Of a stretch of 64,000 bases of DNA, positions 1-11,904 are shown one piece after another (position 1 is the stretch's first letter; every line of letters starts with the position of its first letter). The notes beneath the pieces were generated by a model. It was not told where the DNA came from. It was given only the letters and a program-made list of their open reading frames with translations, and did no database searches. The translations under genes were made by a program, and so were the position numbers. This DNA is from Piliocolobus tephrosceles (taxonomy: Eukaryota; Chordata; Mammalia; Primates; Cercopithecidae): positions 128,950,740 to 129,014,739 of the forward strand of contig NC_045441.1 of NCBI RefSeq assembly GCF_002776525.5. Direction: 5' to 3'.

Positions 1-2055
1 AAAAATAAAGTCTATTAATCTAAAAAAAGAAGAGTAGTTTCCGATTTTGGCTGTGGCCTCTAGTGACCATTGGGATAAGAAGAGGCAATGCCTTAATCAA
101 TGCATGTATTCTAACTTTTTGAAAATTGTATCCGTCATTGTTAGCCTCAGTTAAACTTGCTGCTTGACGTGATGTCTACACAATGTCCATTTTTAAATGA
201 ACTAACAGAATTGGTAGGATATGCTCTCATGGTACTCAGGCAATTCTAATGTCAATGAAAGCCTCCACATTTAATGTACATATTTCAACATGAAGAAAAT
301 CCATTAAAATATAATTAGTGAGTTTTACCCATAAATAGAAAGAAGGCCCACCTAGACCTTGCTGCCATTTAAAAGAATTCTTTCTTCTTTGTCTGTTTTT
401 GTAATTTTCACAGAAGCTTTGAGGAAGAGCCATAACTACCTGGAGCAGAATGATTATTTGGAGCCACAGAAAATCATTTTAGGGAGCAGTGGGTCCAGGT
501 TCAGTGTTGTGTGTTCAACTCTGAAAGAACACAGTTGGGTGACTGACTGGGTTACTTCTCCCCTGTGGCTCTGCTTGCATTGGTTATTCTGAGGTCAGGC
601 AGGGATTTGGCCACAGTGTTAGCCACTGGCCCTGCATTGATCCTCACGTATTAACATCTTGTTTGGTTATTAAAGTGGCTGAATTGTTGGAGTGAAGCAT
701 TGCAAAGTCTTGTTATTCCATCCATCTTCACAAAGACTGTAAACTAACTTCACCATGGGGCGACTCAGCTGGTTGGCTAGAAAGTACCTTGTAAGATGGC
801 CTCTTCTGCCAACCATTCCTATCCCAAACAAATCTCCCAACTCTAACCAACTCTACATTCCTTTGTACTCTTTAGAGTGAGGGGCTGGGAGTGGGATGGA
901 GGAAAAGGTAGAAGAATGAAGTAAAGGGTCCATGCGCAGGCAGTAAGTACTGCTGATCACTATAGTGTCCACTCACAGCTGAAATACAGTGTTCAAACTT
1001 CCCCCCAAAAAGCCACGCTGCCCTCACAGTGACTCCTTGGACCCCAGCCATGGGTCTGGCCACAGCATTCATTTGATGCCATGCATTACCTTCTTGAATA
1101 ATTATAAAAATTATGTTTTCCAAATAGAACAAAGAGATGCTTCCTGAAATTCTTCTCCTTGGAACACTCATGATATGCATTCAAAGTGCTTAGCCTGGGG
1201 GTCACCATTGTGTACACACAATAAATCTTAGTGTATCAAGAATTCAGGCAGTCATGAAGCTCAAATGATAAGAATTTTTATTTTTATTTTTTAACAGACA
1301 GAAGTCAGGGAGGGCAGTCATTGCTTAGACAATGAGATTCAAGCAAGTGCTGTTCTGAATCTCTGAGCTCTGTAGGGGAGAAGATGGATGAAGCAGGCGG
1401 CTTGAAGAAGGAGACACGCCAGCCAGAAGGGAAAGAAAGAAGCCAGTGAAGCAGGAAGAGAAGAAAACATGAAAGGGTAGGAAGATGAGAAACGGATGCC
1501 AAGGAGAGGGAGAAAGAGATTGTCAGCAAGGGAGGCGAAGTGGGGAGAAAACAGGGAGATTCCCGTATGGGTGGAGCCAAGTTTCCACTGCGCTGTGAGC
1601 AGAGGAAGCCAGGTGTATTGTTCCTGAAACTACATTATTAACTGCCTAACATATGGCTCACAAGGTACACGTGGAAATGAGAGCAGGAAACAAAATGCAA
1701 GTCAGCTGGGCTAACACTGAAAAATAGTGATCTGTGTGAGTTTTGAGAAGTGTGAGAATAGAAACCTTCTATGCAGGAGATCAGCATCTCTGTCTGTTTC
1801 CTACACCGAGGCTCAAAGAGAATGTTTGCTCCCAAACCATGATAGTTCTGTTTCAGATAAAGTTGTCTCATACAACCAGAATTCATGTTCCTGATGATGA
1901 CCCTGAAGCACAAGAACCCAAGGAAGCTTCAGAATTTTCAAAGAAAAAATGAATTAGGTAGAGTGGTATGACTAGCAAATGCAGTTTGAATTTTAAGTGT
2001 GTATTCTAATTTTTTAGAAGATTCTGATTCTGTGTGTGAAAGATTGAATTACCCT
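1..2055. other. Unassigned flanking sequence
   Basis: There is no recognisable gene or young repeat. The + strand is strongly purine-rich (GA-rich) around 1370-1565. Short open frames here (for example 872-1180 on the - strand) lack known domains and splice support, and I regard them as chance. Confidence 0.5.
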
Positions 2056-2277
2056 CAATTATCTAGGATGTGGCCCATTTGCCAGCCAGCCTGGACCTCA
2101 GATCTTAGTTCCGGTTCTGTAACTTCAGTTGCTGGCCAGACATTTCCATCTGGGAGCCCTGTCATCTCTCTGAAACACTGTCAGAACCAGCCTCTTTCTC
2201 CACCTGCCCTCAGACATTGGCACCATTCCTCTCCCATTGTCACCTTTGATTGTCTCTTCCTTGCTTCTGCATACTGC
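2056..2277 (+). repeat. L2 LINE fragment
   Basis: Phrases such as 'ccagacatttccatctggga' followed by pyrimidine-rich text match the coding part of L2 elements at old divergence. An Alu cluster interrupts it at 2278. It may belong with the L2 text that resumes after 2880. Confidence 0.5.
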
Positions 2278-2876
2278 ATTTTTTTTTTTTTTTTTTTGAC
2301 AGTCTCACTCTGCCACCCAGAGTACAGTGGTGCAATCCCTGGTCACTGCAGCTTCCACTTCCTGGGCTCAGGTAGTCCTCTCACCTTAGCCTCCGGAGAA
2401 GCTGAGACCACAGGTGCACGCCACCAACCCCAGCTAATTTTTTTTTTTTTTTTTTTTAGACGAAGTCTTGCTCTGTCACCCAGGCTGGAGTGCAGTGGCA
2501 CACTCTCGGCTCACTGCAAACCCTACTTCCCAGGTTCAAGCAATTCTCCTGCCTCAGCCTCCCGAGTAGCTGGGACTATAGGCACACACTGCCACACTGG
2601 CTAATTATTTTTGTATTTTAGTAGAGACAGGGTTTCACCATGTTGCCCAGGCTTGTCTTGAACTTCTGAGCTCAGGCAATCCACCTGCCTCGGTCTCCCA
2701 GTGCTAAGACTACAGGCGTGAGCCACCACACCTGGCCTAATTTTTGAATTTTTTTGTAGAGATGGGGTTTCATCATGTTGCCCAGGCTGGTCTTGAACTC
2801 CTGAGCTCAAAAGATCCACCCCCGCCTTGGCTTCCCAAAGTGCTGGGATTACAGACATAAGCCGCCATGCCCAGCC
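2278..2876 (-). repeat. Old Alu (J-like) split by a younger Alu
   Basis: The right arm occupies 2278-2439 and the left arm 2738-2876. The left arm has J-like wording ('gagctcaaaagatccacc'). The gap between the arms is a second Alu in the same orientation, inserted in the middle A-rich region. Confidence 0.85.
2440..2737 (-). repeat. Inner AluS-like insertion
   Basis: A full two-arm Alu begins with poly-T and ends with 'gagccaccacacctggcc'. It lies in the outer Alu's middle poly-T, and the host's 'taattttt' recurs at its far edge. Confidence 0.85.
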
Positions 2877-2879
2877 CAA

Positions 2880-3912
2880 TATGCTGCCAAATTTTTCTTC
2901 AAATGATTTCCTAGTTCCTTCCTTGCCATTCTTGCTGCCCTGAATGAAGCCCAGGTCCTCATGTATTGGCTTCCCAATTGACTCCTTCTATTTTAGCCAG
3001 CACGCATGTTGTAGAACAACTTCCTCAACGTGGCTTTCACTTGGCTCCCGACTCAGGGTCTATGAGGCCTCCTAATTTCCTAGGGCAGCAGGCCTCGCCC
3101 GTCCCCACAAGCCTTATCACCACTTTATTTGCTCATATCCCACCACCCTCTATCCACATCTTTTTATCCAGTGGGGAGTTTCCACTTCTAGGTTCCAAGC
3201 CAGAAATGTGTGGATCATCCTGTCTTCCCTCACTTCCTTAAACAACGCGTCGGCAAGTCCCACAGATTGGATCTCCAGAGTTTCCCTGCCTATAGCTCTT
3301 TCCTCCATGCTGACCACCCTAGTTTAGGCCAATGCCACCCTTTACTGAGACTCCGGAAGAACCTCCTGACAGTTCCTGCTCCCCTCTGGCCGCTCCAATC
3401 CATTTTCTACACAGTGGCCCAGAATCTTTAAAAATGCAAATCAGGTTGTATCATGCCTCCAGTGGCTTCTAGGGTAAAATCCAAAATCCTTATAGTAGCT
3501 TCCAAGGTCCTGCATGGCTTATCCTCTGCCTCCCTCCTCGAAGACCTCAATGCACCTGACTGCACTGATCTCAGCACGTTTCCACCTCCAGCCAGGTTCT
3601 CTACCTAATGACCCTCCTCCCTGCTTTTTGATTCATTTCACCTCTCATCTCCTAGGTCTTGGCTTAAATATCTTCAGTGAAGCCCTTCTGATCTTTCCCC
3701 AGCAGTATCATTCCCACTTCCCGCCACTATTCTTATTACCTGTTTATTTCCTTCATACCTTTTTATCATTTGCAATGATTATACAATGATTATATTTGTT
3801 TCCTTGTCTTTTTTCTGCCTCCCCCTGGACCCAAAGCTCCAAAAGACCCTGGAGTATTTGTCTTGTTAATCATCGTTTCTCTAGCTCTTGACACAATGGT
3901 CAATATATTAGC
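2880..3912 (+). repeat. L2 LINE, 3' part
   Basis: From about 3200 the match to the L2 3' third is strong: 'gtcggcaagtcc', 'ccattttctacacagtggcc', 'aaatgcaaatcagg', 'ccagtggcttct', and 'aaaatccaaaatcctta' with 'aaggtcctgcatggct'. The 3' tail has 'agctccaaaagaccctggag'. The stretch 2880-3200 is less certain. Short + strand frames here are decayed L2 reverse-transcriptase sequence, not genes. Confidence 0.75.
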
Positions 3913-4689
3913 TATTATAATTACTATTTTAATATCACTGTTTCTTGATGATTTCAGACTCTTTGGATGGAATATTATCCCTTCTATTTGAGGGTGTTTG
4001 TGCCCTTCTCATATTTCCTCGTGTCCTCTGGAATCCTGATGTAAATTTTTAGTCTTTTCCTATCAATTATCAATTGCTTATTTGTTGTTTTCACTTTTAA
4101 AAACTCATTCAACTCTATTCAATCTTTCTTCTTCTTCTTACCAAATAGTTTATACCTAACTATATTTCCTTAGTCTCATTTGTTCCTTCCCTGTATTCAG
4201 CATCTCCCCATCAATATCTTTTATTACTCCAAAATAATTTCAGAAACATTTTTAGACAGTTTTAAAAATAAGGCCACTGGCATTTTACTAGGGATGACAT
4301 TAATCTTATCAATTAGTTTGAGGGAAATCAGCATCTTTGCAATATCAAATCTCTTCCTCATCAAGGACAGACCACATTTTTCCATTTATGTGTTTTTAAA
4401 TAAAATGATTTTTTGTTTGTATTGGCTTTTTAACATTGATGTTAAATTCCCCTCCAGCATTTAACGGTTTCACTAGAATATGTCTAAATCTAGGTCTGTT
4501 TTTTATTAATTTTGGCTAGCATATGATGAGCTTTGATCTACAAATGCAGGTCTTGCTTCAACTTAAAAATATTTTCTAATATCTTTAAGTATTTATTCTG
4601 TTCTTTTTTCCTCTCTCCTTCAAAACTAGATTTCTATCACCTGTCTTTCTACATCTAGATCTTGTTTCTGATAGTTTTGACCTCTTTGT
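3913..4689 (-). repeat. Ancient L1 (L1M-like), reverse orientation
   Basis: At 4290-4400 the text on the + strand ('attaatcttatcaattagtt', 'gcatctttgcaatatcaaat') resembles the reverse complement of the end of L1 ORF2. The rest is AT-rich and only plausibly part of the same element. The frame at 4180-4464 falls within it. Confidence 0.45.
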
Positions 4690-4866
4690 CCTTTTTTTTT
4701 TTTTCTTTTTTTGAGGCAGGTTTTTGCTCTGTCACCCAGGCTGGTATGCAGTGGCACAACTCAGCTCACTGCAACCTCCGCCTCCCATGCTCAAACAATC
4801 CTTCCACCTCAGTTTCCCAAGTAGCTGGGACCACAGGCACGTGCTACCATGCCCAGCTAATGTTTG
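4690..4866 (-). repeat. Partial Alu (right arm)
   Basis: Poly-T is followed by right-arm text ending at 'cccagctaatgtttg'. The left arm is absent. Confidence 0.85.
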
Positions 4867-5004
4867 TCCTTTTCTTTTGCATTACGGAATACAATCCCAT
4901 GCTTAGCTTTCTTTTTCACTGATTGGATTCTCTTCCATTGCCAGTTCTAACCACTGTGGTTGCTAAGTTTATTTACAATTCTTCCATGTCGCTAAATGTT
5001 TCAT

Positions 5005-5301
5005 TATTATTATTATTTTTGAGACGGAGTCTTGCTCTGGTGCCCAGGCTGAAATGCAGTGGCGTGATCTCGGCTCACCGCAAGCTCCGCCTCCCAGGTT
5101 CACGCCATTCTCCTGCCTCAGCCTCCTGAGTAGCTGGGACTACAGGCGTCCACCACCACGCCCGGCTAATTTTTTTGTATTTTTAGTGGAGACGGAGTTT
5201 CACCATGTTAACCAGGATGGTCTTGATCTCCTGACCTTGTGATCCACCTAGCTCAGCCTCCCAAAGTCCTGGGATTACAGGTGTGAGCCACTGCACCTGG
5301 C
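5005..5301 (-). repeat. AluY-like
   Basis: It begins with (ATT)n and 'gagacggagtcttgctctgg', and contains the Y/Sx-type 'caagctccgcctcccaggtt'. It ends at 'gcacctggcc'. It abuts the next Alu in the same orientation. Confidence 0.9.
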
Positions 5302-5597
5302 CTATTATTATTATTTGATATGGAGTCTCCTTTTGTCACCCAGGCTAGAGTGCAGTGGCCTGATCTCTGCTCTCTGCAACCTCCGTCTCCCAGGTTCAAG
5401 CAATTCTTCTGCCTCAGCCTCCCAAGTAGCTGGGACTACAGACGCACACCACTGCACCTGGCTAATTTTTGTATTTTTAGTAGAGACAGGGTTTTACCAC
5501 TTTGGCCAGGCTGGTCTCAAACTCCTGACCTCAGATCATCTGCCCACCTTGGCCTCCCAAAGTGCTGGGATTACAGGTGTGAGCCACATGTCCAGTC
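5302..5597 (-). repeat. AluS-like
   Basis: A second Alu directly follows the first, with another (TATT)n tail. The head-to-tail pair shares TTA-rich tails, as if one inserted into the other's A-rich tail. Confidence 0.9.
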
Positions 5598-5855
5598 ACA
5601 TTATTTTCTTAACCGTGTGAACTCTCTCGTATCACTTTGTTGGCTTGTCTCATTCTTACCTTTTATTTCATGGAGTCTGAGATTTTTATCTGTCCCTCCA
5701 TCACATGTAGTTTAAATGTTGTTTTAAGTGTTGTTCAAATATATTTCCATTTTCTACAGTAGCTTTTTTCTTTAAAATATGCAATTTTAACACTTCTTGA
5801 GTGCTATGTGTATCCATCCATTTTCTCGTTACAGAATAGTTGCATAGGTTACATG

Positions 5856-6545
5856 TGATATAGTTTGGCTGCATCCCTACCCAAATCTCACCTTGAATTA
5901 TAGATTCCCACATGTTGTTGGAGGGACCCAGTGGGAGATAATTGAATCATGGGGGTGGGTTTTTTCCATTCTGTTCTCTTGATAGTGAATAAATCTCTAG
6001 AGATCTGATGGTTTTATAAAGGGCAGTTCCTGGCCGTTCACAGTGGCTTATGCCTATAATCCCGGCACTTTGGGAAGCGGAAGTGGGCAGATAACCTGAG
6101 GTCAGGAGTTCGAGACCAGCCTGACCAACATGGTGAAGCCCCATGTCTGCTGAAAATACAAAAATTAGCTGGGTGTGGTGGTGTGTGCCTGTAACCCCAG
6201 CTACTCCAGAGGCTGAGGCAGGAGAATCGCTTGAATCTGGGAGGTGAAGTGGCAGTGAGCTGAGATCACTCCACTGCACTCCAGTCCGGGTGACAGAGCG
6301 AGACTCGGTCTCAAAAGAAAAGAAGAAGAAGAGGAAGAAGAAAGAAGAAAGAAGAAGGTGGTGGCAGTTCCCCTGCACATGCTTTCTTGCCTGCCAGCAT
6401 GTAAGATGGGCTCCTCCTTTGCCCTCTGCCATGATTGTGATGCCTCCTCAGCCACATGGAACTGTGAGTCTGATAAACCTCTTTTTCTTTATCAATTATC
6501 CAGTCTCTGGTATTTCTTCATAGCAGTATGAAAATGGACTAAACA
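5856..6545 (+). mobile_element. 5' LTR of the MaLR element, split by an Alu
   Basis: LTR text runs 5856-6030, then resumes at 6363 after the Alu and ends 'actaaaca' at 6545. It has the family's TATAAA-like 'ttttataaag' (6012-6021) and 'cagtctctgg' near the end. Confidence 0.92.
6031..6362 (+). repeat. Alu inserted in the 5' LTR
   Basis: Full-length Alu with a GAA/GAAA-rich tail (6313-6358). The target repeat GGCAGTTCC occurs at 6022-6030 and 6363-6371, showing a clean insertion after the MaLR element was in place. Confidence 0.93.
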
Positions 6546-6812
6546 GTAAATTGGTACTGGTAAAGTGCAGTATTGCTGTAAAGATACCTGAAAATATGGA
6601 AGTGACTTTGGAACTGGGTAATAGACAGAGGTTGGAACAGTTTGGAAGGCTCAGAAGAAGACAGGAAAATGTGGGAAAGTTTAGAACTTCCTAAAGGCTT
6701 AGAGGGCTCAGAAAACAGTAAGATGTGGGAAAGTTTGGAACTTCCTAGAGACTTGTGGAACGGCTTTGACCAAAATGCTGATAGTGATATGGACAATAAA
6801 GTCTAAGCTGAG

Positions 6813-7136
6813 GTGGTCTCAGATGGAGACAAGGAACTTGTTGGGAACCGGAGCAAAGGTGACTCTTGTTATGCTTTGGCAAATAGATTGGCAGCATTTT
6901 GCCCCTGCCCTAGAGATCTGTGGGACTTTGAACTTGAGAGAGATAGTTTAGGGTATGTGATGGAAGAAATTTCTAAGCAGAAAAGTATTCAAGAGGAAGC
7001 AGAGAATAAAAGTTTGGAAAATTTGCAGACTGATGATGCAATAGAAAAGAAAAACCCATTTTCTGGGAAGATATTCAAGCCTGCTGCAGAAATTTGCATA
7101 AGTAACAAGAGACCCAATGTTAGTCACCAAGACTAA
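6813..7136 (+). pseudogene. Decayed gag-like remnant of the MaLR internal region
   Basis: An open frame of 107 codons lies in the region where MaLR elements carry a gag-derived reading frame. It is acidic/lysine-rich, with no zinc knuckle seen, and is flanked by stops. The longer ancestral frame is broken on both sides. No expression or function is indicated. Confidence 0.55.
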
Positions 7137-8106
7137 CTCCAGGGCATGTCAGAGAACTTTGCAGCAGCCCCTCCCATCACAGACCCAGAGTCCTAGGAGG
7201 AAAAAATGATTTCCTGGGCCAGGCCCAAGCCTTCAGTGTGTGCAGACTAGGGACTTGGTGCTGTGAGTCCCAGCCACTCCAGCTATGGCTAAAAGGGGCC
7301 AAGGTACCACTTGGACTGTGGCTTCAGAGGGTGCAAGTCCCAAATCTTAGCAGTTTCTACATGGTATTGAGCCTGCAGGTGCACAGAAGTCAAGAACTGA
7401 GGTTTGGGAACCACCATCCCTCAGAGGATGAATGGAAATGTCTGGATGTCCAAGTAGAAGTTTGCAGCTCTCATGGAGAACCTCTGTTAAGGCAGTGCAG
7501 AAAAGAAATGTGGGAGTGGAACCCTCACATGGAGTCCCCTTTGGGCACAGCCTAGTGGAGCTGTGAGAAGAAGGCCACCATCCTTCTGACTCCAGAATGG
7601 TAGATCCACTGACAGCATGCACCACACACGTGGAAAAGCTGCAGACACTCAACTGGGAAAGCAGCCAGAAGGGGGGCTATACCCAGCAAAGCCACAGGGG
7701 TGGAGCTGCCCAGGGCCATGGGAGCCCACCCTTGTGTTAGTGCACCCTGGATGTAAGACATGGAGTAGAAGGAGATCATTTTGTAACTTTAAGGTTTAAT
7801 GATTGCCCTATTGGATTTCAGACTTGGGTGGGGCCTGTAGCGCCTTTGTTTTATTGCCAATTTCTCCCATTTGAAATGGATCTATTTACCCAATGTCTGT
7901 ACCCCCATTGTATCTAGGAAATACCTAATTTGCTTTTGATTTTACAGGCTCATAGGCAGAAGAGATTTGCCTTGTCTCAGATGAAACTTAGGACTTGGAT
8001 TTTTGGGTTAATGTTGGAATAAGTTAAGACTTTGGGGACTGCTGGGGAGGCATGATTGTGTCTTGAAATGTGAGGAAAGGAGATTTGGGAGGGGCCAGGG
8101 GCAAAA

Positions 8107-8456
8107 TTATATGGTTTGGCTGTGTCCCCACCCAAATCTCATCTTGAATTATAGCTCCCATGTGTCATGGGAGTGACACAGTGGGAGGTAATTGAATCAT
8201 GGGCATAGATTTTTCCTGTGCTATCCTCATGATAGTGAATAAGTCTCATGGGATATGATGGTTCTATAAAGGGCAGTTCCCCTGCATGTACTCACTTGCC
8301 TGCCACCATGTAAGACATGCCTTTGCTCTTCGTTTTCCCACCATAATTGTGAGGCCTCCCAGCCATGGGAAACTGTAAGTTCATTAAACCTCTTTTTCTT
8401 TATTAATTACTCAGTCTTGGTATTTCTTCATAGCAGTATGAAAATGGACTAATACA
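8107..8456 (+). mobile_element. 3' LTR of the MaLR element
   Basis: It begins with 'ttatatggtttggctg' and contains 'tctataaagggcagttcccc', the same site that in the 5' LTR received the Alu. Here it is uninterrupted. It ends at 'ctaataca' next to ACATG. Confidence 0.93.
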
Positions 8457-8689
8457 ACATGTTTGTTTTTCCCTCTTAATCTATTTTGGAATGAGGAAAG
8501 ATCTGTCTTGACTATGCATTCCCCCAAAAATAATGTGAATGGATTTCTCACAGTTTGCCTGAAGTCAATTAGAATAATATTTTTCCATCTTGAATTGGTG
8601 GATGGACTGAGATAAGTTCAGTGATCCATCAGGCAGATGGGTGTAGCAGGGAGCCTGGGGCTGGGAGTGTCCTAACAGCAATCCTGATC

Positions 8690-8935
8690 ACAGTCATCAG
8701 TGGTACTAGCCAGGTGCCAGGCCTGATTCTGAACATTGCATGTGTGTTTCCTTGTTTAATCCTCACAATCACTCTGTGAGTGTATATATTATCATCATTC
8801 CCACTACATAGATGAGGAAACTGAGGGCTCAGTTAAGAAAACTATCCAAGCTAATAATGAGCAGAATGAGCAGTCAAACCCAGACTATCTGACTCCAGAA
8901 TTCATGGTCTTAACTTCTAGGTTATATTGCCTCAC
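8690..8935 (-). repeat. MIR SINE
   Basis: The reverse complement of the MIR core is clear: 'tttaatcctcacaatcactc', 'gatgaggaaactgagg' and 'gactccagaattcatggtct'. Confidence 0.85.
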
Positions 8936-9164
8936 TTGCTCCTGGGCTTGGGGTTCCAATGCCACAACCTCCAAGGTAGGAGTGCTTCCTGTTCCTCAGT
9001 GGACTCAACCCGAGTGTTCAGTGGGATCCCCTCCACTTTCATCCCATGACACACAACTCTTTGAAGTGAGTTGAATTGTGAGTCTTCTAGTTCCTCCTCG
9101 TCTTAATATCTAGAATAAAAGTCTAGAGCAAATCCCTAGATTTTATTTTTCTTTTTTCTTTTTC

Positions 9165-9439
9165 TATACAGCTTGCTGCCCAGGCTGGAGTGCAGTGGCT
9201 TGATCTCAGCTCACTGCAACCTCCACCTCTGGGTTCAAGTGATTCTCCTGCCTCAGCCTCCTGAGTAGCTGGCACTACAGGTGTGCACCACCATGCTAGG
9301 CTAATTTTTGCATTTTTTGGTGGAGATGGGGTTTCAACATGTCAATCAGGCTGATCTTAAACTCCTGACCTGAAGTGATCCACCTGCCTCAGCCTCCCAA
9401 AGTGCTGGGATTGCAGGTATGAGCCACTGTGCCTGACCG
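9165..9439 (-). repeat. Alu lacking its 3' A tail
   Basis: Starts at 'gctgcccaggctggagtg' and ends 'gccactgtgcctgacc'. It is directly followed by another Alu. Confidence 0.88.
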
Positions 9440-9759
9440 ATTTTATTTTTATTTTATTTTGTTTTATTTTGTTTTTGAGACAGTATCTCACTCTGTTGCT
9501 CAGTCTGGAGTACAGTGGCATGATCTTGGCTCACTGCAATCTCCACTTCCTGGATTCAAGCGATTCTTATGCCTCAGCCTCTTGAGTTACTGGGATAACA
9601 GGTGCATGCCACCATGCCCAGCTAATTTTTGTATTTTTAGTAGAGACAGGGTTTTGCCATGTTGGCCAGGCTGGTCTTGAACTCCTGACCTCAAGTGATC
9701 CAGTCCCCATTGGCCTCCCAAAGTGCTGGGATTGCAGGCATGAGCCACCGTGCCTGGCC
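9440..9759 (-). repeat. AluS-like with TTTTA-rich tail
   Basis: The tail is (TTTTA/TTTTG)n at 9440-9476, followed by both arms and the end 'gccaccgtgcctggcc'. Confidence 0.9.
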
Positions 9760-9829
9760 TATTTTTATTTTGGTCTTTTTAGGCATTTCTAGGGGCTGGG
9801 GATTGAACATCTGTGCTCTGCTCCCCTTT

Positions 9830-10400
9830 TTCCAGGTCTCTCCCTCTGCCCTGTCTCCCTCTCTGTTTCCTGCTTCCTGAAACACTCTTCTGCCTTGCCT
9901 CCCATTCTGCTGCATTCTCTTCAGGGTCTCTGGCTGTGCCCTCCCTATCCTCCTTCTCATCTGTCTGCATCTTGATTCCTCCTTGGCTCCATCCTCAGTT
10001 GTTCTTTTCCCTCTCTGCCCTCCTTGGTGACCTCACACACTCTAAAGCTTTCACCACCATCCACACTGGTGTTTGGTCCCTGGCCCCAGCCCAGATGTCT
10101 CCCAAGCTTCCTTTCAATGGTGGTAGTCTGCCGAATACTTCTACTCAGGGGGTTTGCAACAGGACACCGATCACCTTCTCTCATTGAATGTGCCTTCCAC
10201 TTGCCAGGGAGTCATCCTGAATTCCTGCCTCTGGTCTGGCCACTCTCCAGTCCAACTGTCCTCCCTGCTGTGGGCAGATGATCTCTCCCTTCCTCAAGTC
10301 CTCCAAAGTCTCCAGTGCCAGCTCTTCCATGTGGTCTCAGAGGCCATCAAGGATTTGGTTACTTTTCACCTCATTGATCTCTACTCTTTGCTGGATTCTG
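9830..10400 (+). repeat. L2 LINE fragment
   Basis: 'ctctgccctccttggtgacc' with 'aaagctttcaccaccatcca' and later 'gagtcatcctgaattcctgc' matches the order of L2 coding text. The frame at 9813-10187 is this decayed sequence. Confidence 0.6.
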
Positions 10401-10576
10401 CTTCCTGCTCTGCCACCCAGGCTGGAGTGCAGTGGTACAATCATAGCTCACTTTATCCTTGAATTCCTGGGCTCAAGTGATCCTCCAACCTCAGCCTCCT
10501 CCAGCCTCAGCCTCCTGAGTAGCTGTGATTACAGAGGTGCCCCACCATACCTAGTTAATTTTTTCTTTGTCTTTTC

Positions 10577-10609
<33 letters not shown>

Positions 10610-10992
10610 GAGACAGAGTCTCACTCTGTCGCCAGGCTGGAGTGCAATGGCGCATCTCGGCTCACTGCAACCTCTACCTCCCGGGTTCAAGTGATTCTCC
10701 ACCTCAGCCTCCTGAGTAGCTGGGACTACAGGCACCCACCACCACACCAGGCTGATTTTTTGTATTTTTAGTAGAGAAGGGTTTCACCATGTTGGCCAGG
10801 ATGGTCTCGATCTCTTGACCTCATGGTCCACCTGCCTCAGCCTCCCAAAGTGCTGGGATTACAGGCATGAGCCACTGCACCCAACCATTTGTTTCTTTTT
10901 TTTTTTTTTTTACAAGACAGGGTCTCGCTGTGTTGCCCAGGCTAGTCTCAAACTCCTGGCCTCAGTGATCCTCTTGCCTCAGCCTCCCATGT
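10401..10992 (-). repeat. Old Alu (J-like) split by a younger Alu
   Basis: The right arm (10401-10562) contains a small internal duplication of 'cagcctcagcctcc'. The left arm resumes at 10887-10992 after the inserted Alu. Confidence 0.8.
10563..10886 (-). repeat. Inner AluS-like with (CTTTT)n tail
   Basis: The tail is (TTTTC)n at about 10568-10600, then a full Alu ending 'gccactgcacccaacc'. It lies inside the older Alu. Confidence 0.88.
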
Positions 10993-11254
10993 ATTTTCCC
11001 AGCTTTCTGCACAGCTTGGAGTTCCCTATGTTTATCTTGCATGGCCTTGACACTGTCTGCTGGTAAATGGCCTTCTGGTGAGGGGAATAATCTCTGCTCT
11101 TTAGCATTTGCTGACATCTGTGGTGTAAATATTCCCATCACTGCCAATCTCAAACTAACTAACACAACTTCATTGAACTTGGAGTTGGGTAGAGATATTC
11201 AATAGCCACCGTTAGACAATATTACAGATACAATAGAACTAAAATGAACCCTCA

Positions 11255-11562
11255 GCCAGGTGTGGTAGCTTTTACCTATAATCCCAGCATTTTGGGAGAC
11301 TGAGGCAGGTGGATTGCTTGAGCCCAGGAGATTGAGAACAGCCTAGGCAACATGACAAAACCCCATCTCTCCAAAAAAATGCAAAGATTAGCCAGATGTG
11401 GTGGTGCATGCCTGTAGTCCCAGATACTTGGGAGGCTGAGGTAGGAGAATCACTTGAGCCTGGGAGGCAGAGGTTGCAGTGAGCTGAGAGCACACCACTG
11501 CACTCCAGCTTGGGTGACAGAGTGAGACCCTGTCTCAAAACAAACAAACAAACAAAAACCCT
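11255..11562 (+). repeat. Alu (S/J-like) with (CAAA)n tail
   Basis: Runs from 'ccaggtgtggtagctttt' to 'ctcaaaacaaacaaacaaac'. Both arms are present. Confidence 0.9.
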
Positions 11563-11904
11563 CAAGGGCATAGATAACAGTAAATGGTAGTAAAATAAGT
11601 AGAGAGTGATATATTTTTAGTATCTATTATCTTTAGTATTTTATATTTTAGTATTTGTAACCTTTATTTTAAATATAATTTATTTAATTGTAAACTTATA
11701 TAATTTAATTATTAATAATGGCCACAGGTAGCAACTTGCTGGCAAAATTCCTGAACACTTAGCGAGCGGCCCTCCTGAGCTGGTTTGAGCCAGCTCCAGC
11801 ATGCTCCTGGCTGTCCTTCCCAGAGATCCACCGACATCTGGTCAACACTTATCCTTCCCTTAAGTCAGCTCTGCTCACACTGGGAGTGTGTCCCTCTGCC
11901 ACTC
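11563..11904. other. AT-rich unassigned stretch
   Basis: 11585-11730 is very AT-rich with short TTAGTATTT repeats. 11730-11904 is ordinary unique sequence. No gene is seen. Confidence 0.5.

Larger units (their letters stand above)
5856..8456 (+). mobile_element. Complete MaLR (THE1/MST-type) element with both LTRs
   Basis: An ancient non-autonomous ERVL-MaLR retrotransposon. Its 5' LTR starts TGATATAG at 5856 and its 3' LTR ends ATACA at 8456. The flanking five bases match exactly: ACATG at 5851-5855 and again at 8457-8461. Without the Alu and one copy of the Alu target repeat, the 5' LTR is 349 bases; the 3' LTR is 350 bases. The internal part (6546-8106) starts 'gtaaattggtactgg', as MaLR internal regions do. 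A purine-rich tract (about 8075-8103) precedes the 3' LTR. No pol or env is present, as is usual for the family. Confidence 0.93.

Noticed and set aside
1999..2604. 201-codon open frame on the + strand
   Set aside because: It runs through an L2 fragment and two Alus; the peptide is antisense Alu text.
5320..5715. Frames ending in 'WPGWSQTPDLR'-type peptides here and elsewhere
   Set aside because: These are typical translations of reverse-oriented Alu elements.
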